DNA from: Favolaschia claudopus
Taxonomy: Eukaryota; Basidiomycota; Agaricomycetes; Agaricales; Mycenaceae
Direction of reading: 5' to 3'
Assembly: GCA_037176885.1 (NCBI GenBank)
Contig: JAWWNJ010000154.1
Span: 434,001-498,000 of the forward strand
Length of the DNA: 64,000 bases
Numbering within the stretch: position 1 is the first letter of the stretch; every line of letters starts with the position of its first letter. The position numbers and the translations under genes are program-made. The notes under the pieces were generated by a model. That model was not told the origin of the DNA. It saw nothing but the letters and a program-made list of their open reading frames with translations, and did not search any database. Shown piece after piece: positions 23,812 through 34,715 of this stretch.

Positions 23812-26300
23812 TCACAACCGCGATTTAATTGGAGTGTTGAATTCGCCGCGTGCGGTCTCTTGCTTGGCCAGCTCTCGAAGTTCTCTTCTGAGTATTTTCC
23901 CCGCCGCGCTGAACCCAGGTAAATTAAAAACTATGGATTCAATGGAAAAAAAAACTTGCCTCTTGGGCACTAAATCAATCACTACGACGCCTTGGGAAGA
24001 ACGACCGAGAATGAAAAGACTGGAAGTGGAAGACAAAGTAGAACATACCTCCTCTCAAGAATTTATGTTTCGAAACGCGAGACTCCATCCATTTCACTAC
24101 GCTTTGTGCGAATGCGGTTTTCTTCTCTGCCGATTTGACATCCTGTGGTTGCGCATGAACCACGTAGGCTCTGTTCACTCAATGAAATAAGAAATGGGAT
24201 CGAGACTCAAACAGAAGGGCAGCATACCGAGGCAGTTCGGTCGCTTGCTCAGGACTATCCAATCCGATCACAGCCGCATCCGCGATGTTAGGATGACTGA
24301 GTAGCACGCTCTCCAATTCTGCCGGTGCCACTAGACGGGGCATGTAGATGTGAGAACCGATTTAAACCTTATTTATCAACCAACCTTGGAATCCCTAGAG
24401 ATCAACGTGCTTTATTTGACATTTGTGCGCGCTCCTGAAAACGTACCTTATACTTGATAAGCTCTTTTTTCCTGTCAACCACCCAATAGAAAGAATCCTT
24501 GTCTCGGATGACAAAATCGCCGGTCTTGAACCATCCGTCCGCTGTGAAAGCGTTACTTGTGGCCGCTCGGTTCTTCAGATACCCCTGCGCCAATGATGAG
24601 CGACACTGTATGGTACTACTATGTAAAACACGTTGAATCTTACCTTCATTATCGTCTTTCCGCGAACCCATAGTTCTCCGGGAGTTTCGTCCTCTGCATC
24701 AACCTTCCCTTCTTCGTCTTGAACGATTCGTGCTTCTAAATTGCTACAAAGTTTCCCAATACTTCCCACCTTCGAATCACAATCGGCAAAGTCAAGAATG
24801 TGTGTCCCGGTCGTTGTTTCAGTCAAACCATAGCCTGATACGTTATTGGTTGACTTAACTATTCCAAAATAGAGGCTCCAAAACTAGCCTACCTTGTGTT
24901 ATCGCGCACATGGCACCGGTAGGACGTTTGGCACCAAGTCGTTTCTTGACCTGATCAAATTGAGATCGGATAAAGTGAAATCGACGCGGATACTATACCT
25001 GCTTAACAAGATCGGCACCGAGCGGCGCGGCAGAGGAAATCATAAACTCTAGACTCGACAGGTCGTATTTATCAACGACTGCGGGTGTTAACTCATCAAG
25101 ATAGTTGAAACAAAGCAATTAAGTACCTGGGTGCCGGGCCAGGACGACCAGGACTGGCGGAGCGACGAACGCTAACGGGACTTTGTATTTTTGAATGGCA
25201 GCGCAGAATTGCTCCGGGTCGAATCGGAGTTGGATAATCACAGACCACCCCAATATAAGCGATAAATGGAGAAGCAAAGCCAGCCCTAGAGTGGACGAAA
25301 TCAGTTTGATAAGGCGATCGCTGGGGCTTACATACCGTAGAGATGATAGAACGGCAGGAAACCAATGATGTTCGCGTTTTCTAGTTTCGGGTCGTTGAGT
25401 GATCCACTCATAACGTCCAGAATCGTAGACATGTTCTGGTGAGTGGACTGCAAATCGAACTTGGTTGGGTATAATGATAAAATATTCTCGGCTTACTTCG
25501 ACGCCCTGCAACGGAATAAGCATGGCTTTTTAATGAAGTCGAATCGAATTCAGAAAGATACCTTGGGCTTTCCGGTTGTTCCGGAGCTGTAGCAAAGATA
25601 CACAGTCTCGTGAGACAAGGGTCCTTCGAACTTGGCTTCACTTTTCAGCTTGCCAATACTGAGTAGATCAGATAGCGTCAACAGTCCGCGACATGCAGGA
25701 GAAACGGCTGCAGTTGGCCCCCCTGCCCATCCGAGATCGCGTTGCAATACAATTGTGCGTCTGTCGCCGTCTTCCCGACTAACCCCCAGCTCTGCGAACA
25801 TCTGCCGAACGACGTTGATCCCATCCTCTGCGGTGATAATAAGACCAGCGCCGCTGTCGCTATACTGATGGGCTAGCTCGCGCGCTACATATGCGCTATT
25901 GGCGAAGCTACAGCGCAGACCTGCCGCTACGCCTGGTCACCATTAGTAGAGATAGGAATGCTGCCCTTCAGCTGGCACAAAACGTACATCCAAAAAGAAC
26001 GACGGGCCATGCCAGGGAATTGGGAGAGAATACAAGAACTGTGGAGTCGCGCGATGCGAAGGGGGCGGTGGTGGGATGATTCTGAACACCATAACCAAAT
26101 GATAGAGAGAGATGGAGAAGTTGAGCCCGCGTTAAAGTCGTTCCCGTCGCACCATCGATGAATGCAGCAGTCGAGCCCGGAAATCCGCCAATGTCGCCAC
26201 CTGGAGTACTAGTGCGAGAGGCAAAAACTCGAGTGAAAATAGAAGTGGTGACGATGGGGACGTCTGGGAGGTGAGACTTAAAGATGCGAGGCGGGGACAT
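23812..26300 (-). CDS. 4-coumarate-CoA ligase-like acyl-CoA ligase, paralogue B
   Basis: This is the tandem partner of paralogue A, with the same exon layout. The start at 26300 is MSPPRIFKSHLPDVP. Motifs: ETVYLCYSSGTTGKPK, FLPFYHLYG, LEFMISSAAPLGADL, GYGLTETTTGTH, GELWVRGKTIMK, DGWFKTGD, DRKKELIKYKGFQVAPAELE and SAAGKILRR. The C-terminus is KSRL, with SRL a classic PTS1 signal, so peroxisomal import is likely. The GVE microexon is 25497-25505 and the GFQ microexon 24385-24394. The last intron, 23909-23959, starts GCAAGT like that of A, so the GC donor predates the A/B duplication. The P-loop, hinge and A10 Lys are all intact. It is divergent from ligase C across a 1.9-kb gap. Confidence 0.88.
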
Positions 26301-26349
26301 GGGGGAAGTCAAAGTGCGATAGTGAAAGGAACCAGAATCAGCCGTGCTT

Positions 26350-26357
26350 TATTTATA
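26350..26357 (-). promoter_or_regulatory. TATA box of ligase B
   Basis: The minus strand reads TATAAATA about 50 nt upstream of the ATG at 26300, a normal distance for a fungal core promoter. Confidence 0.5.
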
Positions 26358-26725
26358 CCAGCACGCGCCTCGACGATGAAACGGGTAATTACGCGACGAG
26401 CTATAGATCCACGAGTTGACTGTGGAACTACCGGCCTATCGGCGACTCGGACGCGCCTTACAATGATGGCTGATAGCGCAATATTTCAGACTTTTCGATG
26501 ACCTTGGAAAAAACAAAGATCGGCTGAAGACGTAGCGAAAAAGTAGAGAATGGGCTCTCACCGTTATACAAGGAGGGAGGGATGAACTTGAACGGACTCT
26601 CTGGCCTAACTGCGCCCAACTCTTTTTTTTCCTTGGGCGTCTCAGAAGCCCGGAAGCCCGTGCTTGTTTCAGAGCTCAGCTGAGTGGTTTTCGCGGGGTC
26701 ATCCTTGCTGGGACTGCTTGCGCCA

Positions 26726-26881
26726 CATCAGGAAAAATTCCGCCCACTACAGCGACCTGTAGCGCTATGTAGCCCTGTAGCAGGAGATAACACATGGAGC
26801 TACAACTGCTACTGCGAGCTACAGAGCACTACGGCGCTACTGTAGCCCCAGGTGTTATCCCCCCCAACTTTTCCTGATGCA
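26726..26881. mobile_element. MITE-like inverted-repeat element
   Basis: The left end reads CATCAGGAAAAATT and the right end is its inverted partner, AACTTTTCCTGATG: 14 bp with one mismatch, about 155 bp apart. Inside, GGAGATAACACATGG and CCAGGTGTTATCC are also inverted partners. Many GTAGC/GCTAC units fill the middle, so the whole element can fold back on itself. There is no coding capacity. A clear target-site duplication was not found. Confidence 0.5.
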
Positions 26882-28216
26882 CCGGGTATGAATCCTTCAC
26901 CGAGGCTGTCGCTCGGTATTTGAACGGCGGAGTTGATCCAATTGGGACTGGGCCGTGCAACCGTCCTTCCTTTCTTCCAAGGTGAGTCCTATGAGATAAG
27001 CTGTAATGACTGTCAGCCATTAGCACCGGGAGTGCTTTAGTCCTTACATAGGCCGGGAGGAACTTCAACCTGCTGGTGGCTATCGCAAAACTTCGAAAAG
27101 TCTTCGAGGTTGCTTCGAGGCGGCCAACTCAGAAAAATTTGATTCTTACCGATGATGAAAGTATTGGCGTGCAAAATCGTTGGCAGGCTAGAGAAGGGTA
27201 GATTTACCAATAGACTTGATACTAGGAGGACCTGAAAAAAGAGTCGTTGATGGGCTTGGTCAAGTTCCAACGGATGCCGTAAGGGACGGTGATGCCCGAT
27301 TTGACCTTAGTTCATCGTTGAATCACTGCGTTGCTTCCCTTGCCAGAGAATCGCACAGCACAGTGATCGAATAGTCGCTCAAGATCATGTCAAATGCCTT
27401 AGCAGACCTGAATTTCTACAGACTTGAAGCTTGATGCTTCAAGTTGCTGCCCAGAAAAATGCTCTGTTCTGAGATTGGTTTATCCAATGAATTATCTTTG
27501 ACCCTCAGAACAATTTGACCAATACGGTAGCACTGATTAAACAAATGACCTAGTCAGCTGAGTCATCCGCATATCTTGCATTTGCACGAAGAGTAAGATC
27601 TCCACCCAATTTCTATCGACACGGAGGCTATCAAGATTCACAGTCCCTATCATTGCTTCTAATATTTTGCAGAAAAACGTTCACAAGAACCGCAGGTACT
27701 TACATGATAATCTTGTTGTAGCGTCTGTACTGTGTCCAGAATATGACCAGGATGCTCACTTGAAGTATAAGCAACGAATTGATTGGAAATGAATGACCAG
27801 GAGAAGCGATTTGGTAGAAGTCAAGCTGCTGTTTTCTCTACGCAGATTGCGTATACTTACCCTCTTTTATGTACCCAAACTCTACGAGTTCCTGAGAAAG
27901 ACAGTGAATTTTCAACATACCAACACCATGCCGTAAGTTGAGCTTTCAACGCATCTTGTGTGAACTGGCGGGGTCGTCTACTGAGCGGTAGCAGAATATT
28001 ACAGTAAAATTCTGCGAATCTACTGTACATGTACACGGCGGGCAGAAGAGACAGTCTGCTAAAAAAAACGATTAAATCGAGCTGCTGCTGACCAATGCGT
28101 ATCATTTTCTGTCGGATCACCGGTCCGGAAATGGCAAGTATTTTGCCGGAAACGGGTAGCATGTCTGTCACTTTAAATTTGTCAGTCTTTCCTCTTCACC
28201 GACACCCGTCCCCGCC

Positions 28217-30758
28217 ATGTCCCCCCGCATCTACACCTCCCACGTGCCCGATCTCCCCGTCGACCACTGCTCTGTGTTCACTAAACTGCTCGCGTCGCGG
28301 GGTCCGGACGACGTTGGCGGACATCCAGGTTCATGGACAGCGTTCGTGGATGCAGGCTCAGGCACGGCTCTCACTCGCGCACAAGTCAGAAAACTCGCCC
28401 TGTCCTTCGCGTATGGGCTTCGCGATCATCCATCTACTCGACCATTAAGCAAGCGAGGTGACACCGTGCTTCTCTTCTCGCCCAACTCGCTCGCGTGGCC
28501 GATTGTTCTCTATGGATGTACGTGGGAGCCATCTGGACACCAACTTTGACTGGATTTATCTTCTCTTCCAGGCGTTGCGGCCGGGCTTCGCTGCACCCTT
28601 GCCAATAGCGCCTATACAAGCCACGAGCTGGGGTATCAATACAAGGACAGCGGGGCTCAGCTAGTACTAACCTCCGAAGAAGGCATCAGCGTCGTAATGA
28701 AGATGTTCGCAGAACTCGGTCTGTCGAAGGCAGAAGCAGAGAACAAGACTGTTGTCCTGAAAAACGATCTACGTTGGGCTGGCGGCCCCCCTGTCGCCCC
28801 TCGTCGCGAGGCTGCGGCTTTTTGCTCTTTAGAGGATTTATTGTCGCGTGGCGCTTCAGAGAAAGAAGAATCGTTCGACGGCAAATTGTCGCATGAAACC
28901 GTCTATCTATGTTACAGCTCAGGAACAACTGGAAATCCAAAGGTTCGCATCAGCTCGCTTTAAATTTTGTCTTTGTTGATTCAACAACGTTCCCAGGGAG
29001 TCGAGGTAACTAAACCATATTTTTTAATTCTCTACCCTGTGACCGGAAATCGACAGACAACCCACAATAATATCACTACTTTGATGGACATAATTACTGG
29101 ATATCCCCAACCACCGGGCGACATCCCCATGCTCGGGATGCTACCATTCTATCACATATACGGTGAGCCCGATCCGGCACATTTCTCATGTACATGACCG
29201 AGATCAATCTCATGCGTAGGCGTTTCGAACGTCCTTCATCACCCGTTCTACCTCGGCGTTCCGGTTGTGATACAAACGCGTTTCGACCCCGTTCAATTTT
29301 GCGCCAATATTGAGAAGTACAGAATTGGATTTGCGTATATTGTACCTCCTGTGCTTGTCGTTCTTGCCCGCCACCCTGGTATGTGTTTTCAGGTCTTTAT
29401 CTGATTCAAAATGGATTTATTCGTTTACGCTGTTAGCGGTCGATTCCTACGACATTTCCACCCTCGAGTACATGCTTTCCGGTGCAGCGCCTCTCGGCGC
29501 TGATTTGGTCACTGTCGTATGCGTTCCGAAGTCCTGACTGCAGAATGAGAACTGAGGTTTCGTTAGGTGCAGAAACGTCTGTTGTCGAAACGCAAGCCTG
29601 GGTCGACATGTTTGATTACTCAAGGTAAGCATATGGACAATTATGTTGAAGATACTGCTTACTAATTTCTGCTCGGCCTTAGGATATGGTCTCACCGAAA
29701 CCTCACCCAGCACACACATGTTGGACTTCCCCTCTTGCGAGCGTAAAGTCGGAAGTATTGGATTCCTCTTGCCGAATCTCGAATTAAGGCTTGTTGTGGA
29801 TGATGATGGGCTCGTGGACGCAGAGGAGGGCCAACCTGGTGAGCTTTGGGTGCATGGCGCGACTGTAATGAAGGTGCGTTGTATGTTGTCACTCCGCTTG
29901 ATATCAGGGGTAAGTTCGAACGTGGATACTGACGCATGTTGTGCGTTTAGGGATATCTGAATAATTCAAGCGCTACGAAAAATGCCATCACATCGGATGG
30001 ATGGTTCAAGACTGGTGACATTGGTCGGAGAGACAAAGATGGATATTATTATATAGGTACGTGGATTCTTGGGCGACCAGTGGTGACGTTAAAGGGAATT
30101 TTGACAGTGGATCGGAAGAAGGAGCTCATTAAGTACAAGGTGGATATTATCTTTCGGCGAATGAACGATTCGGCTAACTGTATCGTTCACCAGGGATTCC
30201 AAGGTATGACTTCACTGCCGTTATTCTGGTGCATTAGATATATTCTTCAACACAGTTCCACCTGCCGAATTGGAGGCTATTTTGCTCACTCATCCCGACA
30301 TTGCCGACGCTGCTGTCATTGGCGTCGACGATGCTCAAGAGGCAACGGAGCTTCCTCGGTGGGTTTATTCTGATCATCTCCTCGTACTATCAATAATACA
30401 TCTCTGCTCAGAGCCTACGTCGTTCATGCCAACCCATCCCAAGTCAAGGATGCTAAGGCCAAGGCCGCGTTTGAGCAAAGGGTCGTAAAGTGGATGGAGA
30501 CCAAGGTTGCGAAACACAAATTCCTGCGTGGAGGTAATGCTTTCCTTGCCTTTCATGCTCTTGTTCAACGGAGCTGTATTCTTGTAGGTGTGAATGTTAT
30601 CGAGGTCGTTCCTAAGAGGTGGGTCATTTCGGGCGTGTGCATGTACAAAATTAACATTGACGTTCAGTGCGGCCGGTAAAATTCTGCGTCGTCACCTTCG
30701 TGACCTCGCAAAGACTGAGATGGCGAAGGGGGAGATCAAGGTTAAGGCTAGGTTGTGA
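28217..30758 (+). CDS. 4-coumarate-CoA ligase-like acyl-CoA ligase, paralogue C
   Basis: This is an AMP-forming acyl-CoA ligase, closest to paralogue D. The start at 28217 is MSPRIYTSHVPDLP. Motifs in order: ETVYLCYSSGTTGNPK, MLPFYHIYG, LEYMLSGAAPLGADL, GYGLTETSPSTH, GELWVHGATVMK, DGWFKTGDIGRRDKDGYYYI, VDRKKELIKYKGFQVPPAEL and SAAGKILRR. It ends KARL (PTS1-like). The GVE microexon is 28997-29005 and the GFQ microexon 30194-30203. An extra intron separates GYYYI from VDRKK, giving a 32-nt exon that A and B do not have. The last intron has a normal GT donor. The following dehydratase gene begins only about 280 nt downstream on the same strand. Confidence 0.88.
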
Positions 30759-31038
30759 AAGGCTGGCTGATAGATGCGAGTAGGATTTAATTAAATTAAA
30801 GGTAATATAAGCGATATCTATCTTAAGAGATTCAGACTGCATATGTTCTGTCGAATGTACCTAGACTATCATGAGCACATTGTTGACTTTCCGAAGAACT
30901 TCGGTGAGTCGGAGTCTTGCGGCCCGACGGACCGAAGCTGGTGAACGCTTGTCGGGCCGGATTGGCGACGTCTGGTTCCTTAAAGACCCATATGTTGCCA
31001 GTGACTCTCACTTCGCTTGTGCCCCGGAATACTTGAGA

Positions 31039-32978
31039 ATGGTCAAGATAACTGGCTACGAGATACATGGTATCTTCCCATCGCCTCTCCGCTCGTTTAC
31101 CGCTTACTTTGTCTCAGATGTGCGATTTCCGACGTCCTTGACGGGCGATGGCACAGACGCCATGTACGCGCCGTTTTTTCTTCTCTTGAATGCGCCTTTC
31201 TCACCGACTGTCAACAGGAATACAGAATGCGATTACTCGTCTGCGTACATAACTCTGAAGACTGCCTCGGATTTGGTCGGCCATGGAATGACATTTACGA
31301 TTGGTCGAGGAAACGACATCGTATGACAGTGACCAAAAGATTGTTGATCTAAGGCTTAGATCGTTTTAGGTTTGCATTGCAATCCAAGAGGTCGCGAACC
31401 GCCTTGTTGGTAAGGAAACCGAAGAATTGTTCGCGAACATGGGCAAGACCTGGGACTTTATGCTCGCCGATCCCCAGCTGCGATGGTGCGTGCTAATAGA
31501 TGTTTTTGTCGGTCAGGCTTTGAGAGATATATCTACGTAGGATTGGGCCCGAGAAGGGGGTGATACATATTGCATCGGGAGCCGTGAATAATGCTTTATG
31601 GGATATGTATGCGCGGTCCAGAAAGAAGCCGTTGTGGAAATTGGTTGTAGATTTCACGCCCGTACGTCCTGTTCCTCATGCGGCAGAAGTGCGATCTGAC
31701 CCAAGCAGGAGGAGCTCGTGAATGCTACTGCATTCCGCTACATCTCGGACGCCATCACAAAAGAGGAGGCATTGGCGATGCTCAAGGAAAAAGAGGCGAC
31801 GAAGAAAGAACGTGAAGAAAAAGCTCGGCAGGAAGGGTGAGCAGCCAGAGTTTCAGATGAAGGAAAAATAAAATTAAGGGTCATCCAAGATACCCCGCCT
31901 ACGTCACGTCCGCCGGCTGGCTAGGTTACACCGACGAGAAGGTCGCTCGTCTCACTCAAGAAGCCGTCGCTGCGGGTTTCAATCACTTCAAAATGAAGGT
32001 CGGCGCAGACCAAGCCAACGATCTCCGACGCGGTAAAATCATTCGGTCTATTATCGATGATCCTCAGTACCTCCCTCCGGGCCAGGCACCACGCGACCTC
32101 AACAGCGAAGCTCTTCGCGGAAAAAACGCCGGACCGACGGGGGCGGTTCTCATGATTGATGCGAATCAGGTATGGGACGTGCAGCAGGCTATTGACTACG
32201 TCAAAGGTTTGGAGGATATCAAGCCTTGGTGAGTCTTGAATATTTTTATGTAGCAAATTTTGGAATCATCGTCCATATTTTACGTAGGTTCATCGAGGAA
32301 CCCACCGCCCCCGACGACATTCTCGGACATGCTGCGATCCGTAAAGGTTTGAAGCCATACGGAATTGGCGTCGCCACGGGCGAACACGCACACAATCGGA
32401 TGGTGTTCAAGCAGTTGCTTCGAGCAGAGGCAATCGATGTTGTGCAGATTGATTCCTGCCGTCTTGCGGGCGTCAGCGAGGTTCTCAGTGTCCTGCTCAT
32501 GGCGGCGAAGTAAGCATGCGCCACTATATCCACATGTATTCTCATCCTTTGAGTGCAGATTTGGAGTCCCGGTTTGCCCTCATGCGGGTGGGGTTGGATT
32601 ATGCGAGTATGTCATTCATCTCAGGTATGTTGGTCGTATGTTCTACCAATTTCCATGCTCGAATTCAATTTTTTTTTTGGCAGCCTCATCGACTATATCG
32701 TCGTCTCCGGTAGCATCGAGCGTAATGTGCTCGAATTCGTGGACCATCTCCATGAGCATTTCGTTACGCCCTGTTCTATCAATGCTCAAGGACGATACAA
32801 TGTACCTACCAACCCCGATGAGGGATACAGGTGCGTATTGCTTGATCAAATTGTTTGCGGAGGCGTCCTGATTATATTTCTTGGCTGCAGTATCGAAATG
32901 CATAAGTCGAGCATCGCCGAGTTCGAGTGGCCGAACGGGTCGTATTGGGTTGGTGCCAAGGGAAAAGCAAATGAGTAG
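31039..32978 (+). CDS. Enolase-superfamily dehydratase, L-fuconate dehydratase/ENOSF1-like
   Basis: This enzyme of the mandelate racemase/enolase group probably removes water from a sugar acid such as L-fuconate, giving a 2-keto-3-deoxy acid. The start at 31039 is [16 protein letters not shown], split by an intron after EIH. Then come [42 protein letters not shown] and FNHFKMKVG with the active-site Lys. The metal ligands follow in [20 protein letters not shown] and GVATGEH, then [10 protein letters not shown] and CPHAGGVGL. It ends GAKGKANE at 32978. No stop or frame break was seen. It sits between the oppositely facing ligase paralogues C and D. Muconate-cycloisomerase activity is less likely, because the motifs fit the fuconate dehydratase branch. 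Confidence 0.9.
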
Positions 32979-34715
32979 GCGTATGTGTGATTCTGCGTAC
33001 AGCAATACAGCAGTCAGCAACCGCGCAGTTCAAATTGAGCGAACTCTGAGTCGACTGAATGTGGGATGTATTTTGAAGTGTAGGTTTACAAATATACAGG
33101 ATGGTGATGGATATTATACAGGAATTGCGGATGTATGTGTGGAAGAAATCGTGAGCATGCGTTAAACATAAATATCTATAAATCATAGCTGTCCTTGATT
33201 GCGTTGAATATGCGGTAGCTCGTAATCTGTCGTGAATTTCGTACGGCTATCTGGAAAAAATCCCTCAGCTTTGGTATATTCATTTTTGTCAGAACAGGAA
33301 TTCGACCCACCTAACGTCTCGAGTATATGCCAGCGCAGAACAGCAGACCATCTTCTCCTTTGTTGTCTGTTCCAACGTAAATTATGTTGTATTGGCCGGA
33401 ACCGTCATTTCGTCTCTGAGCCCTGACTGTGATCAACACCCCAAGCTCGAGAGAGTTGGCAAGAGCACAGAGAATTATCCGTGGACTGTTCTCGATATGG
33501 GTTCCATAGACAGTGCTCATGACGTCTGAATGTACGCGGACATGGCAGGCAGGGACTTTTGCTGTAATGATGAGAACTAGAACACAGATGAAGGTGATGA
33601 GAGAGACTTACGAAGCGGTGCATGAGTATACGGCGAACGATTTTCTACGTGTTTGTGATAGAGCTCTAATTTGGGGAGATATGCAGCCCAACTGAGGAAC
33701 AGTGGGGGCAAGCCGGTCTTTGGCGCGGGTTCTTGCGTGAAAGCAATGTACGCAGAGAGGTTTCCACGGCTATTGGTGCAACGAGCGCTTGATTGAAACT
33801 CCTGTCGGAATTCGAAAGGGTCGTGGGAGATATGTCCTCTGCCTCGTTTGCTTTGGCCAGCGCCACGGAGAACAACATGTTGGAAAGGGAATCCACCAGG
33901 CATGTTCGAAAGTTGTCCGCTTTTGAGGCGGTTGAGGAGTTGCACTCTTGTTTCGATATACTCTTCCTCTCGAACAACGCCGTGTATAGGTGACTCGAGA
34001 GGAGAATCGGATGGAGGAGAAGTATAGGCAAGGTTTCGGCATGCGTAAAAGTATTCCATGTGGGGGAATTTGCGACCAATGATGTGAGGCGTTTGACTTT
34101 GATTGAGAGCACTTGCGATGCCTCCGTCTTATAAGACATCCTTTGTTGCAGCAGAGTTACGCGTCAAGACAAGAAAAACAACAGAATTCGGTAGAAGTGC
34201 TGGCAGTGGTCAAGTCGGTAGAATGGCGACCTTGTAGAAGGAACAAAAGGCGCATTTGTTAAAGACAAAGAGAATAACAAAGGTTGAGTGTCCCCTTAGC
34301 AGCAGAGACGCCGTTCTAATTCTTGAGTATTTGTAACCAAGGTGGAAGGAAACAAGAGCGCCTTTGTTGTGTCTTTGATGCCAATGATGGTTCTGTTTTG
34401 ACGTTTGATGGCTCTCACCAACTCATTCGCAACTGTCACCATCGCCGTCTGGCTCTTATTGTTTTTTTTTCTTGTTGCTTTGAAATGTACTGTTTGACTT
34501 CCAATTCCGGACTTCACAAGTCTGGATACAAGGGTTGTCGTCAATGCCTCAATTAAAACCAAGATACTTACGCATATGGTGATCCATGAAGTTGATCCGA
34601 ACTCGGCATGTTGAATTTTTGCAAGCATGCCCATGATAACCTAGTGTCTTATAAACAGACAATAAAAACCAACAAGTCCTCGTGCCTGCGGTTGTTATAT
34701 ATACCCCACAGTTGG
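32979..34715. other. Intergenic region with unassigned minus-strand frames
   Basis: About 1.7 kb lies between the dehydratase and ligase D, which converge here. The minus strand carries overlapping open frames at 33577-34139 in two phases. One begins MSYKTEASQVLSIKVKRL; the other contains VVREEEYIETRVQLLNRL. I cannot tell which, if any, is coding, and neither shows a known family. Confidence 0.4.

Larger units (their letters stand above)
26301..28216. other. Divergent intergenic region between ligases B and C
   Basis: No intact gene was found. It holds the TATA box of ligase B, a MITE-like element at 26726-26881, and on the minus strand at about 27037-28171 some open pieces with hydrophobic stretches (FFSRLSLLPAVYMYSRFAEF) that I cannot assign. 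These may be a decayed or unrecognised gene. Confidence 0.45.

Noticed and set aside
26740..26870. CRISPR-like or tandem repeat array of GTAGC units
   Set aside because: Units are 5 bp, irregular and in both orientations; the symmetry fits a foldback element.
27037..28171. Membrane receptor gene on the minus strand
   Set aside because: Hydrophobic pieces exist, but no chain of exons gives a multi-helix protein and no receptor motif was found.
31039..32978. Muconate cycloisomerase for an aromatic ring-cleavage pathway
   Set aside because: The motifs ([23 protein letters not shown]) fit the fuconate dehydratase/ENOSF1 branch better.
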